Below the pieces are notes generated by a model that saw nothing but the letters and a program-made list of their open reading frames with translations, was not told the origin of the DNA and did not search any database. Shown one piece after another: positions 26,746 to 34,309 of a stretch of DNA of 36,923 nt (positions are counted from its first letter, which is position 1; every line of letters begins with the position of its first letter). The DNA comes from an uncultured Bacteroidia bacterium. Lineage in GTDB: Bacteria; Bacteroidota; Bacteroidia; Bacteroidales; Prolixibacteraceae. The position numbers were made by a program, and so were the translations under genes. Location of the stretch: the NCBI GenBank assembly GCA_903927965.1, contig CAIYPA010000073.1, positions 1 to 36,923 on the forward strand, read 5' to 3'.

Positions 26746-26906
26746 TTAACTCAGGAACATGATCTTAATTTTCAGTGTCATTCCTTTATCGTTGATATTC
26801 AGCATATAAATACCTTTTAAAAGGTTAGGAAGACCCATGAGATTAAGGGTACTGTTTTAATTTTTCTTGTTGGCACAACTAGTCCCAAAATTATCTGTGT
26901 TTTAGC
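26746..26906 (-). pseudogene. Decayed type IX secretion C-terminal sorting domain
   Basis: Reading the minus strand to a TAA at 26746-26748, 36 codons give NSTLNLMGLPNLLKGIYMLN followed by INDKGMTLKIKIMFLS. This aligns without gaps to the end of the M6 protease (LNIIGLPNLSSGVYLLNIND and TIKIMVRK) at about 18 of 35 residues. Immediately upstream is an in-frame TAA. The homology then continues in another frame as TQIILGLVVPTRKIK, matching ATLYNGLGKVVLTKKLS of the protease. Upstream of about 26906 homology fades before the porW/sprE-like stop at 26929. The remnant is therefore the frameshifted tail of a lost type IX cargo gene, with no start or catalytic part left. Confidence 0.8.
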
Positions 26907-26928
26907 CCTGAGTGAAAAGGACGAGTTC

Positions 26929-29900
26929 CTATTTTAACTGGTTAAAGAACTCCATATATAGAAGTAGGTTCTTTTCCTTCATAAAGATGGGAAGGTTTTC
27001 GTTGCTGATGATGAAACTCCTAAAGGTGTTCCCTTTGGTAAGTGCAGACAGCGATGGATCGGAACTTGCTTTCTGGAAATAGGCAGTAGCTGCCCTTAAC
27101 TCATTTAATCCACTCACAATCAGAATATTCCTATTGTTGTCAAGAGATTCGGTACTGACTTTAATGGATGGGGATCCAAAATTTGTCTGGTTGAATTTTT
27201 CATAGGCCTTCACCAGGGCGTCAGAATCGGAGCTCTTTTTCATAAAGATCAATGCGTAATTATAGTCTTTGCCCGGCTTTGACAAATAGGGACCCTTGTA
27301 TTCAGCTTTTTGAGTTTCAATGGCCTTTGGTGAAATTTGTTTGGCAGTATCCTGATTTGCAATAGGTTGTTCGATTAGAACAAACTTACCTTTTTCAACG
27401 GGTTCTTCCTTTTTCCGAACATTTGTAAGCAACACCTCGGGACTTGGCAATTCATCGACCGGTACATTGGCACCGATATAAGCACTGTAATTTTTGGTGA
27501 AAAATTGTAGATAGTCAAGATAACCCTTTTCAGCAATGATAACCCTGTAATTCGTTGAGGATGTAACAAAGTTCACATATTCAATCCCTTTCAATGCCTG
27601 GAAAACATTTCGTTTACGGATAAGCGACCTGTAATAAATCAGGCTTTCCTCCTTGTTGGGAAGGCTCCGTACCACAACAAACTGTGTTTTAGAGTCCAAG
27701 CTGACCGGTTCGATATCAAAATCAGTCGAAGTATAATAATCGAGGTTGTAATTTGCAAGGTCATAAATCAGCCGGTTGACATCAACTTTGGCTTCTTTTG
27801 AGAAAGCAATGACATAGTAATGGAACATATCCTCCTCAACGGAGTATTTTCCTTTCAAATCACTACTATTTTGGTTTTTTGCGTTCAGCTCCTTGTTGAC
27901 AATTTCTTCCTTTATGTAACCTTTTGCAAGAAGTTGCTGATAATCGTTAAGCGAATTTGTAGTGATCAGGTCCTTGATTTTGACTGCAATAGCTTTTAAA
28001 GGGGAAGAGTTGCTTGTTTTGATGTACTGATCGAGCGCATTGGCAAAGACCGTCCTTTCCTGACTTGAGCCATTCGAAACAACTTCTATAAATTTAACTT
28101 TTGGAAGAAGGTTGCTGTCGGGCTTCATGGCAAGGGTGGCAGTCGCTTCGGCAGCTGCTTTTGAATAATCGAATGCTTCGAAGTATTGCAATACACTTTC
28201 GTATCTTTTCCCAATAAGTACCTTTTGTTCTGCAAGTTCTGTAAAATACTTAGGATTAATAAGGTATTTTGCATATTTTGATTCAGGGTATCCGGATATT
28301 ATTTTTGATTTGTATTCATCACTCCTTACAACATTGCTGTTTTCTTTGAACAATTGGTAAAGCTCAAAAAACGCTGGAAGTTCGTAGATACTTCCAGGGA
28401 ATCTTGTATTTAATGTTTCAAACATTTCGGTAGAACGCCTGAAATCATTGAATTCCGTTCTATAAATCCGCCCGGCATTGAACAAGGCACTTTTAATCAG
28501 TTCGTTAGAAACTTTCCTTAGCGAATCGGTAAGCGGGATGTCCTGCAGATAGAATGCAACAGATTTTGGATCACTGGCTTTTCTTTTGTTTTCAACAGGA
28601 ACCACTTTCTTTTCTTTTTCAGTGCCAGCCATTTGCGTTGTATCTTCTTCGCTTACTGCAAGTTTATTCTTACGCCTCCAATTGTCTTCCAGTTTTCTCT
28701 TTCCCCAAATCCTTTGGAATTCGGATTTTCCAATACCAATTGTCAGGACATTGTAAAAATACCAGAGATTTTGATCGTTTGCTGCACTTATTTGTGGCCG
28801 GAATTGTTGGGACCGGAAATAATTTCTGTCAGTTGCCTGTGCATTCTCTTCTTTTGCCTTTTTTGCCTCTTCCTTCTGCAATTTGACTATAATTCCGTTG
28901 ATCACATTGTTGCGGTCTTGCTCCGTCATCAACGCCAATCTTTGTAAACTATCTTCTCGGGATACAACTTCCAGATTTTCAGCTAAATTTTTCAAACCTG
29001 CAGCACGGGCCATAATTTCGACATACCCGGGATAATTATCATCAATTACAGCAACAGCACTATCATAATAGCATGAAGCCTGCTTGTATTCATTGTCCTC
29101 GAAAAGCATCCTAGCCAGATTCAGGGAGGATAGAGCCCGTTGCTTGGGGTTTAGAGAACTGTACAACACCGATTTTTTCAAATCAGCGATTGCATCCTTT
29201 TTCCGGCCAGCCCTGAACGCTATTTCGCCTTTTGCAAAATAGATCCTGTCGCGATAATCGGCGTTCATAATATTGTCAAGTAGTTTCTGAAGCTCCTGTC
29301 CAATCACTTTGCTGTCACCTCCCCCAATTTCGATCCTCGATAATTTCGCATTGAATGACATTTGATAGGGGGGGTGCATTTTGAGAACTTTTAAATATTG
29401 GGCCGAAGCATCCTCCAATTTGTTGTTCAATACCAGCAACTGCGCCAGTAAATAATTTACCCTAAGCTTTTCCTTTCGTGGAATAGGTGAGGTTAAGGCA
29501 GCCCGAAGGTGCTTGATCGTTTCATCGAACTGATTGTCCTTCATATAATACTGCGCCTGAGCAAGGCTCAAATCTTTCTTTAGCCTCTTGGGCAAGCCCC
29601 CGTCACGTTCAAGAGAACTGAAAATTTCGAGTGCCAGTTTTTTGTCACCTGTTTCAACATAGCACCTGGCCATCCAGAGATAGGCATCGTATCGGATTGA
29701 ATTATTCGGAAATTTTCGGATAACAAAATTAAAGTTCTCGATTGCACGGTGGTAATCATGGGTGTAATAGTTGGCTTTACCCATCATCAGATAACTATCG
29801 TCAACCCATTTATTGTATTCCCCTTTTGAAGCGAATTTTTTATACCGCTCCGTATCTTTTGATTTTCGCGGTGGCCCTTTTGTGATTGAGTGAAGCGAAA

Positions 29901-30192
29901 TAAGTTTAAAACACTTGGTTATTGCCTGATCCATTTCAGATGTTGCCGCCTTTGCAGCTTCAGGTAAAGTGCCTTTGTCAATGGGAAGCGGACGGGTGAA
30001 GTCCTCTGGTATGGATTGGTCAATACGCTGTATACCAGCCTTAAAACTCTCTTTAGCATTAAAGAAAACATTGTAACGGGCATTCACATCGTGATAAGTC
30101 CGTGATATCAGCGTATTTTTTTTTGTCGAGCAACCCCAAAGGATTCCGGTCAACCATAAAAAAACCAGTATATTTCTTCCTGCCTGTTTCAA
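26929..30192 (-). CDS. PorW/SprE-like type IX secretion (gliding motility) lipoprotein with TPR repeats
   Basis: This 1087-residue lipoprotein begins MKQAGRNILVFLWLTGILWG before a lipobox cysteine. CSTKKNTLISRTYHDVNARYN and then FFNAKESFKAGI match the PorW/SprE family, a periplasmic component needed for type IX secretion and gliding. Helical TPR-like repeats follow in residues about 120-420 (for example DSYLMMGKANYYTHDYHRAI and YDAYLWMARCYVETGD). A charged region about 420-530 and a long C-terminal part come next. The start is TTG at 30192; no in-frame ATG precedes it before a stop, and it gives a proper signal peptide. It lies 123 bases after mrp; TATCTTTA (30243-30250, one mismatch) is a weak promoter candidate. 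The family supplies the export route that the neighbouring M6 protease would use. Confidence 0.87.
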   Translation of the reverse strand: MKQAGRNILVFLWLTGILWGCSTKKNTLISRTYHDVNARYNVFFNAKESFKAGIQRIDQSIPEDFTRPLPIDKGTLPEAAKAATSEMDQAITKCFKLISLHSITKGPPRKSKDTERYKKFASKGEYNKWVDDSYLMMGKANYYTHDYHRAIENFNFVIRKFPNNSIRYDAYLWMARCYVETGDKKLALEIFSSLERDGGLPKRLKKDLSLAQAQYYMKDNQFDETIKHLRAALTSPIPRKEKLRVNYLLAQLLVLNNKLEDASAQYLKVLKMHPPYQMSFNAKLSRIEIGGGDSKVIGQELQKLLDNIMNADYRDRIYFAKGEIAFRAGRKKDAIADLKKSVLYSSLNPKQRALSSLNLARMLFEDNEYKQASCYYDSAVAVIDDNYPGYVEIMARAAGLKNLAENLEVVSREDSLQRLALMTEQDRNNVINGIIVKLQKEEAKKAKEENAQATDRNYFRSQQFRPQISAANDQNLWYFYNVLTIGIGKSEFQRIWGKRKLEDNWRRKNKLAVSEEDTTQMAGTEKEKKVVPVENKRKASDPKSVAFYLQDIPLTDSLRKVSNELIKSALFNAGRIYRTEFNDFRRSTEMFETLNTRFPGSIYELPAFFELYQLFKENSNVVRSDEYKSKIISGYPESKYAKYLINPKYFTELAEQKVLIGKRYESVLQYFEAFDYSKAAAEATATLAMKPDSNLLPKVKFIEVVSNGSSQERTVFANALDQYIKTSNSSPLKAIAVKIKDLITTNSLNDYQQLLAKGYIKEEIVNKELNAKNQNSSDLKGKYSVEEDMFHYYVIAFSKEAKVDVNRLIYDLANYNLDYYTSTDFDIEPVSLDSKTQFVVVRSLPNKEESLIYYRSLIRKRNVFQALKGIEYVNFVTSSTNYRVIIAEKGYLDYLQFFTKNYSAYIGANVPVDELPSPEVLLTNVRKKEEPVEKGKFVLIEQPIANQDTAKQISPKAIETQKAEYKGPYLSKPGKDYNYALIFMKKSSDSDALVKAYEKFNQTNFGSPSIKVSTESLDNNRNILIVSGLNELRAATAYFQKASSDPSLSALTKGNTFRSFIISNENLPIFMKEKNLLLYMEFFNQLK

Positions 30193-30315
30193 GAGAATTA
30201 ATTTATCGAAACTACTTGTCGTAACCTGTTGAACAATTCCGGTAAAGATACTAAGAGAAATGAATCAACGAAATAAAATATGAACAATGAAATTGATCAA
30301 GATTTTGTCCGGATT

Positions 30316-31407
30316 TTATCTTTTTTTTACCCGGACCCGTTCTGTTGGCTTTAAGTTCAAATTCCTAAATTCCAATTGCTGAATAACATTGTCGGCCAAA
30401 TTTTTAAAACACAATCCCATTGGACTTTCCTGATCCAAAGCAGCCGGAATGCCACTGTCGCCCCCTTCACGGATCCCCATGACAATTGGAACCTGACCCA
30501 GCAATGGGATGCCCAATTTCTCAGCAAGGTTCTTACCACCCTCCTTCCCGAAGATATAATATTTATTTCCAGGAAGCTCTTCGGGGGTAAACCAGGCCAT
30601 ATTTTCGACAATTCCCAGTATCGGAACATCAACAGCCTTACTCTTGAACATTGAAACCCCTTTTATCACGGCCGCTAGTGCAACATCCTGGGGAGTGGTG
30701 ACGATTACACTTCCGGTAACGGGTAATGTTTGCACGATAGTTAGGTGGATATCACTTGTTCCGGGAGGTAGGTCGATCAAAATATAATCGAGTTCGCCCC
30801 ATAACCCTTCAACAATCAGTTGTTTAAGTGCATTTGATGCGATCGGTCCCCGCCAGATCAGGGCATCATCCTGTTTTACAAAGAAACCAATTGAGAGTAT
30901 TTTTACGCCATATTTTTCAATCGGAACAATCATGTCACGTCCCTCAATCTTTTCAAAATAAGGGTGCGCACCCTCTTCACCAAACATTTTTGGGATTGTT
31001 GGGCCAAAAATGTCTGCATCGATCAGACCAACCTTCGCACCCCTATTTGCCAGTGCCACAGCAAGGTTCGCGGTAATTGTTGATTTTCCGACCCCTCCTT
31101 TTCCTGACGCAACAGCAATGATATTTTTTACGCCAGGCAAGACAGGGGCTTTCATCCTGTGGATACCCTTGGGTGTTATCGTAATGTCGTATTCTTTGCC
31201 CAATTCCTTTTCGATCTCGTTCGCGCAAGCTTCTGAAACAGCCTGAATATTTGGGTCATTGTCTTTCTGAAAAACAAGGGTAAAGCTGATCCTGCTGCCG
31301 GCGATCCTTATCTCCTGTACCATTTCAAGGTCAACAACACTCTCTTTCGACTCAGGGAAAATTACGTTCCTGAGAATATCTGTTATGTTTTTTGGTATAA
31401 CTGCCAT
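30316..31407 (-). CDS. mrp: Mrp/NBP35-type P-loop ATPase (Fe-S cluster carrier)
   Basis: Mrp proteins bind and transfer Fe-S clusters. The 363-residue protein has an N-terminal MIP18/DUF59 domain (about 8-80) and a deviant Walker A, ASGKGGVGKSTITANLA (about 100-116). VGLIDADIFGPTIPKMFG and YILIDLPPGTSD give the rest of the MinD/Mrp nucleotide site. The region that in many Mrp proteins carries a CPxC cluster-binding pair here reads NMAWFTPEELPGNKYYIFG, without cysteines. I believe this is common in Bacteroidota, but it leaves the cluster site unclear. The basic C-terminus ends TERVRVKKR. The ATL gene precedes it by 29 bases of A/T-rich repeats, and it is probably part of the trmB-atl-mrp unit. 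Confidence 0.93.
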   Translation of the reverse strand: MAVIPKNITDILRNVIFPESKESVVDLEMVQEIRIAGSRISFTLVFQKDNDPNIQAVSEACANEIEKELGKEYDITITPKGIHRMKAPVLPGVKNIIAVASGKGGVGKSTITANLAVALANRGAKVGLIDADIFGPTIPKMFGEEGAHPYFEKIEGRDMIVPIEKYGVKILSIGFFVKQDDALIWRGPIASNALKQLIVEGLWGELDYILIDLPPGTSDIHLTIVQTLPVTGSVIVTTPQDVALAAVIKGVSMFKSKAVDVPILGIVENMAWFTPEELPGNKYYIFGKEGGKNLAEKLGIPLLGQVPIVMGIREGGDSGIPAALDQESPMGLCFKNLADNVIQQLEFRNLNLKPTERVRVKKR

Positions 31408-31410
31408 TGT

Positions 31411-31445
31411 ATAATTAAGAATTAAGAAATTAAGAATTAAGAATT
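31411..31445. repeat. Short AT-rich tandem repeat between the ATL and mrp genes
   Basis: Four copies of an approximately 8-base unit built on AATTAAGA fill the gap between the two genes and include the ATL stop codon. The unit has low complexity and could vary by slippage. No other structure is seen. Confidence 0.6.
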
Positions 31446-31775
31446 TTGGGCATCCAATTCTTTAAAGGGATCCCAGAATATCCGGTTAAAATCGGCCACA
31501 CAATCATTTTCAACTTTAATGCCTTCATTTTCAAGTAATTCCTGCATTATATCAGGAGACCCGAAATGGATTTTACCGGTTAAAAGGCCGTTCCTGTTGA
31601 CCACCCGGTGTGCCGGTACATAAACCTCCTGATGGTGCGAAAGGTTCATTGCCCATCCAACCATTCGCGAAGAACCAGCCATTCCGAGGTATCGGGCTAT
31701 TGCGCCATAGCTGGTTACCCGACCTGCCGGGATTTGCCTTACCAGCTCATAAACCTGTTGGTAAAAATCAGCCAA
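31437..31775 (-). CDS. Alkyltransferase-like protein (ATL, MGMT family without active-site Cys)
   Basis: This 112-residue protein has the DNA-binding domain of O6-alkylguanine-DNA alkyltransferase: FYQQVYELVRQIPAGRVTSY, then GSSRMVGWAMN (arginine finger region). The catalytic PCHRV motif reads VPAHRVVNRNGLLTG, with alanine (A55) in place of cysteine. It therefore cannot transfer alkyl groups; ATL proteins instead flag O6-alkylguanine for nucleotide excision repair. The start is TTG at 31775, two bases after the trmB stop (TAA), since no ATG gives the complete domain. It lies tightly between trmB and mrp, so it is probably co-expressed with them. Confidence 0.92.
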   Translation of the reverse strand: MADFYQQVYELVRQIPAGRVTSYGAIARYLGMAGSSRMVGWAMNLSHHQEVYVPAHRVVNRNGLLTGKIHFGSPDIMQELLENEGIKVENDCVADFNRIFWDPFKELDAQNS

Positions 31776-31777
31776 AA

Positions 31778-32539
31778 TTAATTTTTTGTTTCGACACTGT
31801 CACGGTTGACCTGGTTCCGTCCATAACTCCGGTAATCATCAAATTCCAGGTCAACTTCAGGTTCGATCAATGAAACATGATGTGGGACATACCGAAGATA
31901 CTTGATGGTTTTTCCACGTTCGAGCCATTGTTGTTCGTAAGCTGTCCTGATGCTCAAAATTTCGTCGGACAACCCTGAAGAGTACAAGTCATCAGTATTT
32001 ACTAGAGTACTGAACCTGTTTACCTCAATGGTTGCAACTGTATATTGATAAAGAAAGTTGCTGTCTGTTTTTAGGTGGATAATCCCATTGTCATTCAGTA
32101 TCTGGCTGTAAGACGATAAAAATCTGGTTGAAGTGAGCCTTTTTTTCGTTTTCTTCATTTGTGGATCGGGGAAAGTAATCCAGATCTCTGCTACTTCATT
32201 GTGGGCAAAAAAGTAGGACAACAATTCTATATTGGTCCTGACAAAAGCACAATTCGTTAATTGGTCCCGCACCGATTCTTTTGCACCTGACCACATGCGT
32301 GAACCTTTAATATCAATTCCGATAAAATTCTTATCGGGAAACAACCGGGCCAGGCCAACAGTGTATTCCCCTTTCCCACAACCCAATTCCAGGACAACAG
32401 GATTGTCATTTTTAAAAAAGAGCTTGTTCCAATTCCCTTTCAAGGAAAATCCTTCATTTATTAAAGATCTGTATGACAATTGAATAACATGTCCAAAAGT
32501 ATTCAAGTCCGCAAACTTTGCCAGTTTGTTCTTGCTCAT
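31778..32539 (-). CDS. trmB: tRNA (guanine-N7-)-methyltransferase TrmB
   Basis: TrmB makes 7-methylguanosine at position 46 of tRNA using S-adenosylmethionine. The 253-residue product has the SAM-binding motif VVLELGCGKGEYTVGLAR (about 47-64) and FIGIDIKGSRMW. The family motif is WITFPDPQMKKTKKRLTSTR (about 119-138), and HLKTDSNFLY follows. The C-terminal TAYEQQWLERGKTIKYL stretch supplies the tRNA/substrate-binding Glu region. Members of Bacteroidota often have this N-terminal MSKNKLAKFADLNTF start. The ATG at 32539 directly abuts the gldH stop (TAAATG), and the ATL gene starts two bases after its own stop, so translation is coupled along the run. Confidence 0.96.
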   Translation of the reverse strand: MSKNKLAKFADLNTFGHVIQLSYRSLINEGFSLKGNWNKLFFKNDNPVVLELGCGKGEYTVGLARLFPDKNFIGIDIKGSRMWSGAKESVRDQLTNCAFVRTNIELLSYFFAHNEVAEIWITFPDPQMKKTKKRLTSTRFLSSYSQILNDNGIIHLKTDSNFLYQYTVATIEVNRFSTLVNTDDLYSSGLSDEILSIRTAYEQQWLERGKTIKYLRYVPHHVSLIEPEVDLEFDDYRSYGRNQVNRDSVETKN

Positions 32540-33049
32540 TTAAAGTGCCTTTTCGAGTGAAATACCAAAATCGTGGATCCCTTTCAGGATTCCGGTCTGT
32601 GTCCGCATTCCCTGCCTGACAGTAATTGTATATTTTCCGGTTTCAGGAAAAAAAACGGTTTGTTTATAAGGATATTTCTGGTCATAGATATCCCCCAATC
32701 CACTTCCCAGCCATTCGCCTGATGGTTTGGCCAATGTCAATTCCAGAGTGTCAGTCAACGATTTGCCGGAAGGCTGGGTGATCGTAACAAAAATCCACAA
32801 ATTGCTGAATGGATATAGACCCTCATTCCTGACATTTACGGATAGGTCATAAACTTTTTTGGTATCGGGGATATTCATTTCAAAAACCAGCAAAGAGTCC
32901 TGGTGCCACTCCGAGTGTTTTAACGACTGATAATCTTCAACGACAATTTTCTGGTTACAAGAACAGATAAAGGCTCCCAACAAACACAATATCATTGCGG
33001 GAAGCAGATGATCAATCCACTCGGTCACCCTGATTATCAAGAGTTTCAT
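32540..33049 (-). CDS. gldH: GldH gliding-motility / type IX-associated lipoprotein
   Basis: GldH is a lipoprotein required for gliding in flavobacteria and conserved across Bacteroidota. The 169-residue product has a signal region (residues 1 to about 30) ending in a lipobox, LLGAFICSC. The conserved body begins EDYQSLKHSEWHQDSLLVFE and includes YDLSVNVRNEGLYPFSNLWI and GEWLGSGLGDIYDQKYPYKQ, characteristic of GldH. I keep the ATG at 33049 because the internal ATG at 32995 would leave a very short signal peptide without a positive charge. This start overlaps the ricT end by 38 bases. The ricT-gldH adjacency is widespread in the phylum. Lipidation is predicted, not shown. Confidence 0.92.
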   Translation of the reverse strand: MKLLIIRVTEWIDHLLPAMILCLLGAFICSCNQKIVVEDYQSLKHSEWHQDSLLVFEMNIPDTKKVYDLSVNVRNEGLYPFSNLWIFVTITQPSGKSLTDTLELTLAKPSGEWLGSGLGDIYDQKYPYKQTVFFPETGKYTITVRQGMRTQTGILKGIHDFGISLEKAL

Positions 33050-34175
33050 TGTCTGAATTTGGTTTCCTTGTTAAAATTGGTTTTCTCCTTTTTTTCCGTC
33101 GGTTTTTGGTCGATTGGTCGAACCGGTCAATGCTCTCCTGTCCGACGGAATCATGGTAAGTATGCGCTTCCACATCGACAACGGGTGCGTTTTCATTGGT
33201 CAATTGGGCAATTTTCTTGCCGCTCTTGTTGAGCTTCTGGATTTCCTTCACCTTATCGACCGATACAGCCATCATCCCACCGGGTTGGTTATTCTCCCTG
33301 ACATACCAGTAAAGCCCTTTAAAGATATCGGCCTTCAGGTAATTGTAGTTCCCCTTTTCAGTTTCGATCGGGATGTTAGTCGGTGGGAAGTTTTTCTGGG
33401 CATCAATGTAACAATCAAGCTCATAATTTAAGCAGCACTTTAACTTACCACACTGTCCTGCAAGCTTTTGCGGATTCAGGGATATTTCCTGGTAACGGGC
33501 TGCATTGGTTGTAACCGATACAAAGTTGGAGATCCATGAGCTACAGCAAAGTTCCCTCCCGCAAGGGCCGATCCCACCGATCCGGGCAGCTTCCTGTCGT
33601 GCCCCAATCTGCCTCATCTCTATCCTGATACGAAAAGTATCGGCATATAACTTAATGAGCTGACGGAAGTCAACGCGTTCATCTGCAATATAATAAAAAA
33701 TAGCTTTTGTTTTATCGCCCTGAAATTCCACATCTCCGATCTTCATGTTCAATTTCAGGTCCTCGGCTATTTTTCGTGCTTTAAGCATGGTGGGATGCTC
33801 GAGGTTAATCGATTCTTCCCATTTCTGAATGTCAACCGATTTGGCTGTCCTGTATATTTTTCGAAGTTCACCATCAATCATTGTTGCTTTGTGCCGCTTC
33901 ATTTGTTTTAACACAAGGTCGCCCACCAGAGAGACCATACCGATATCGTGCCCCGGACTTGCCTCCACAGCAACCATGTCACCTGGTTTGAGAACTAGAC
34001 TATTGACATTGCGGTAATAATCCTTGCGCGTATTTTTAAACCGCACCTCCACAATATCCTCTGTATTGATCGTACTTTTTACATCGTACAGCCAGTCATA
34101 GACGTTTAGTTTTGCACAACTTCCCACCCGATCGCTCGTCGGACAGCCGCGTGCAGTTTTATCTTGAGTATTCAT
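33012..34175 (-). CDS. ricT: RicT/PSP1 domain protein
   Basis: PSP1-domain proteins such as Bacillus RicT (YaaT) act in a cluster-bearing complex that promotes RNase Y-dependent mRNA maturation. The ATG at 34175 gives 387 residues starting MNTQDKTARGCPTSDRVGSC; the frame is open upstream to 34292, but a promoter element lies there. The PSP1 core is about residues 30-260, with VEVRFKNTRKDYYRN, GDMVAVEASPGHDIG and RIEMRQIGARQEAARIGGIG. Cysteines cluster in PCGRELCCSSW and GQCGKLKCCLNYELDCY, a likely metal site. A basic C-terminal tail (NRRKKRRKPILTRKPNS) may bind nucleic acid. It lies between holB and gldH, and its 3' end overlaps gldH. Confidence 0.92.
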   Translation of the reverse strand: MNTQDKTARGCPTSDRVGSCAKLNVYDWLYDVKSTINTEDIVEVRFKNTRKDYYRNVNSLVLKPGDMVAVEASPGHDIGMVSLVGDLVLKQMKRHKATMIDGELRKIYRTAKSVDIQKWEESINLEHPTMLKARKIAEDLKLNMKIGDVEFQGDKTKAIFYYIADERVDFRQLIKLYADTFRIRIEMRQIGARQEAARIGGIGPCGRELCCSSWISNFVSVTTNAARYQEISLNPQKLAGQCGKLKCCLNYELDCYIDAQKNFPPTNIPIETEKGNYNYLKADIFKGLYWYVRENNQPGGMMAVSVDKVKEIQKLNKSGKKIAQLTNENAPVVDVEAHTYHDSVGQESIDRFDQSTKNRRKKRRKPILTRKPNSDNETLDNQGDRVD

Positions 34176-34246
34176 AGTGTTGATAGTTATATATTTATAT
34201 AGTTGGCAAACTAAAATATTGCCGACTTCGAAAAACTTGAATTTTA

Positions 34247-34254
34247 CAAAAATA
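34247..34254 (-). promoter_or_regulatory. Bacteroidota -7 element for the ricT-gldH-trmB unit
   Basis: The minus strand reads TATTTTTG, an exact TAnnTTTG match, 71 bases before the ricT ATG and in the 134-base gap after holB. It makes ricT the probable head of a downstream unit running through gldH, trmB, ATL and mrp. Confidence 0.5.
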
Positions 34255-34309
34255 GTGATTCTATTTGGCTCTGTGACGAATTGAACAACCAAATCACTTT
34301 TTTTACCCT

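Larger units (their letters stand above)
26624..26928. other. Intergenic region: M6 protease promoter plus a decayed sorting-domain remnant
   Basis: These 305 bases lie between the porW/sprE-like stop and the M6 protease start. The M6 promoter occupies 26667-26699. The stretch 26746 to about 26906 is a frameshifted remnant of a type IX sorting domain (separate entry). No intact gene is present. Confidence 0.8.

Noticed and set aside
31411-31445. Repeated AATTAAGA units considered as a CRISPR or iteron array
   Set aside because: The units are about 8 bases, abutting and without spacers, so this is simple AT-rich tandem repetition.
34176-34292. Upstream N-terminal extension of ricT
   Set aside because: It contains a TATTTTTG promoter element and atypical residues; the ATG at 34175 gives the family start.
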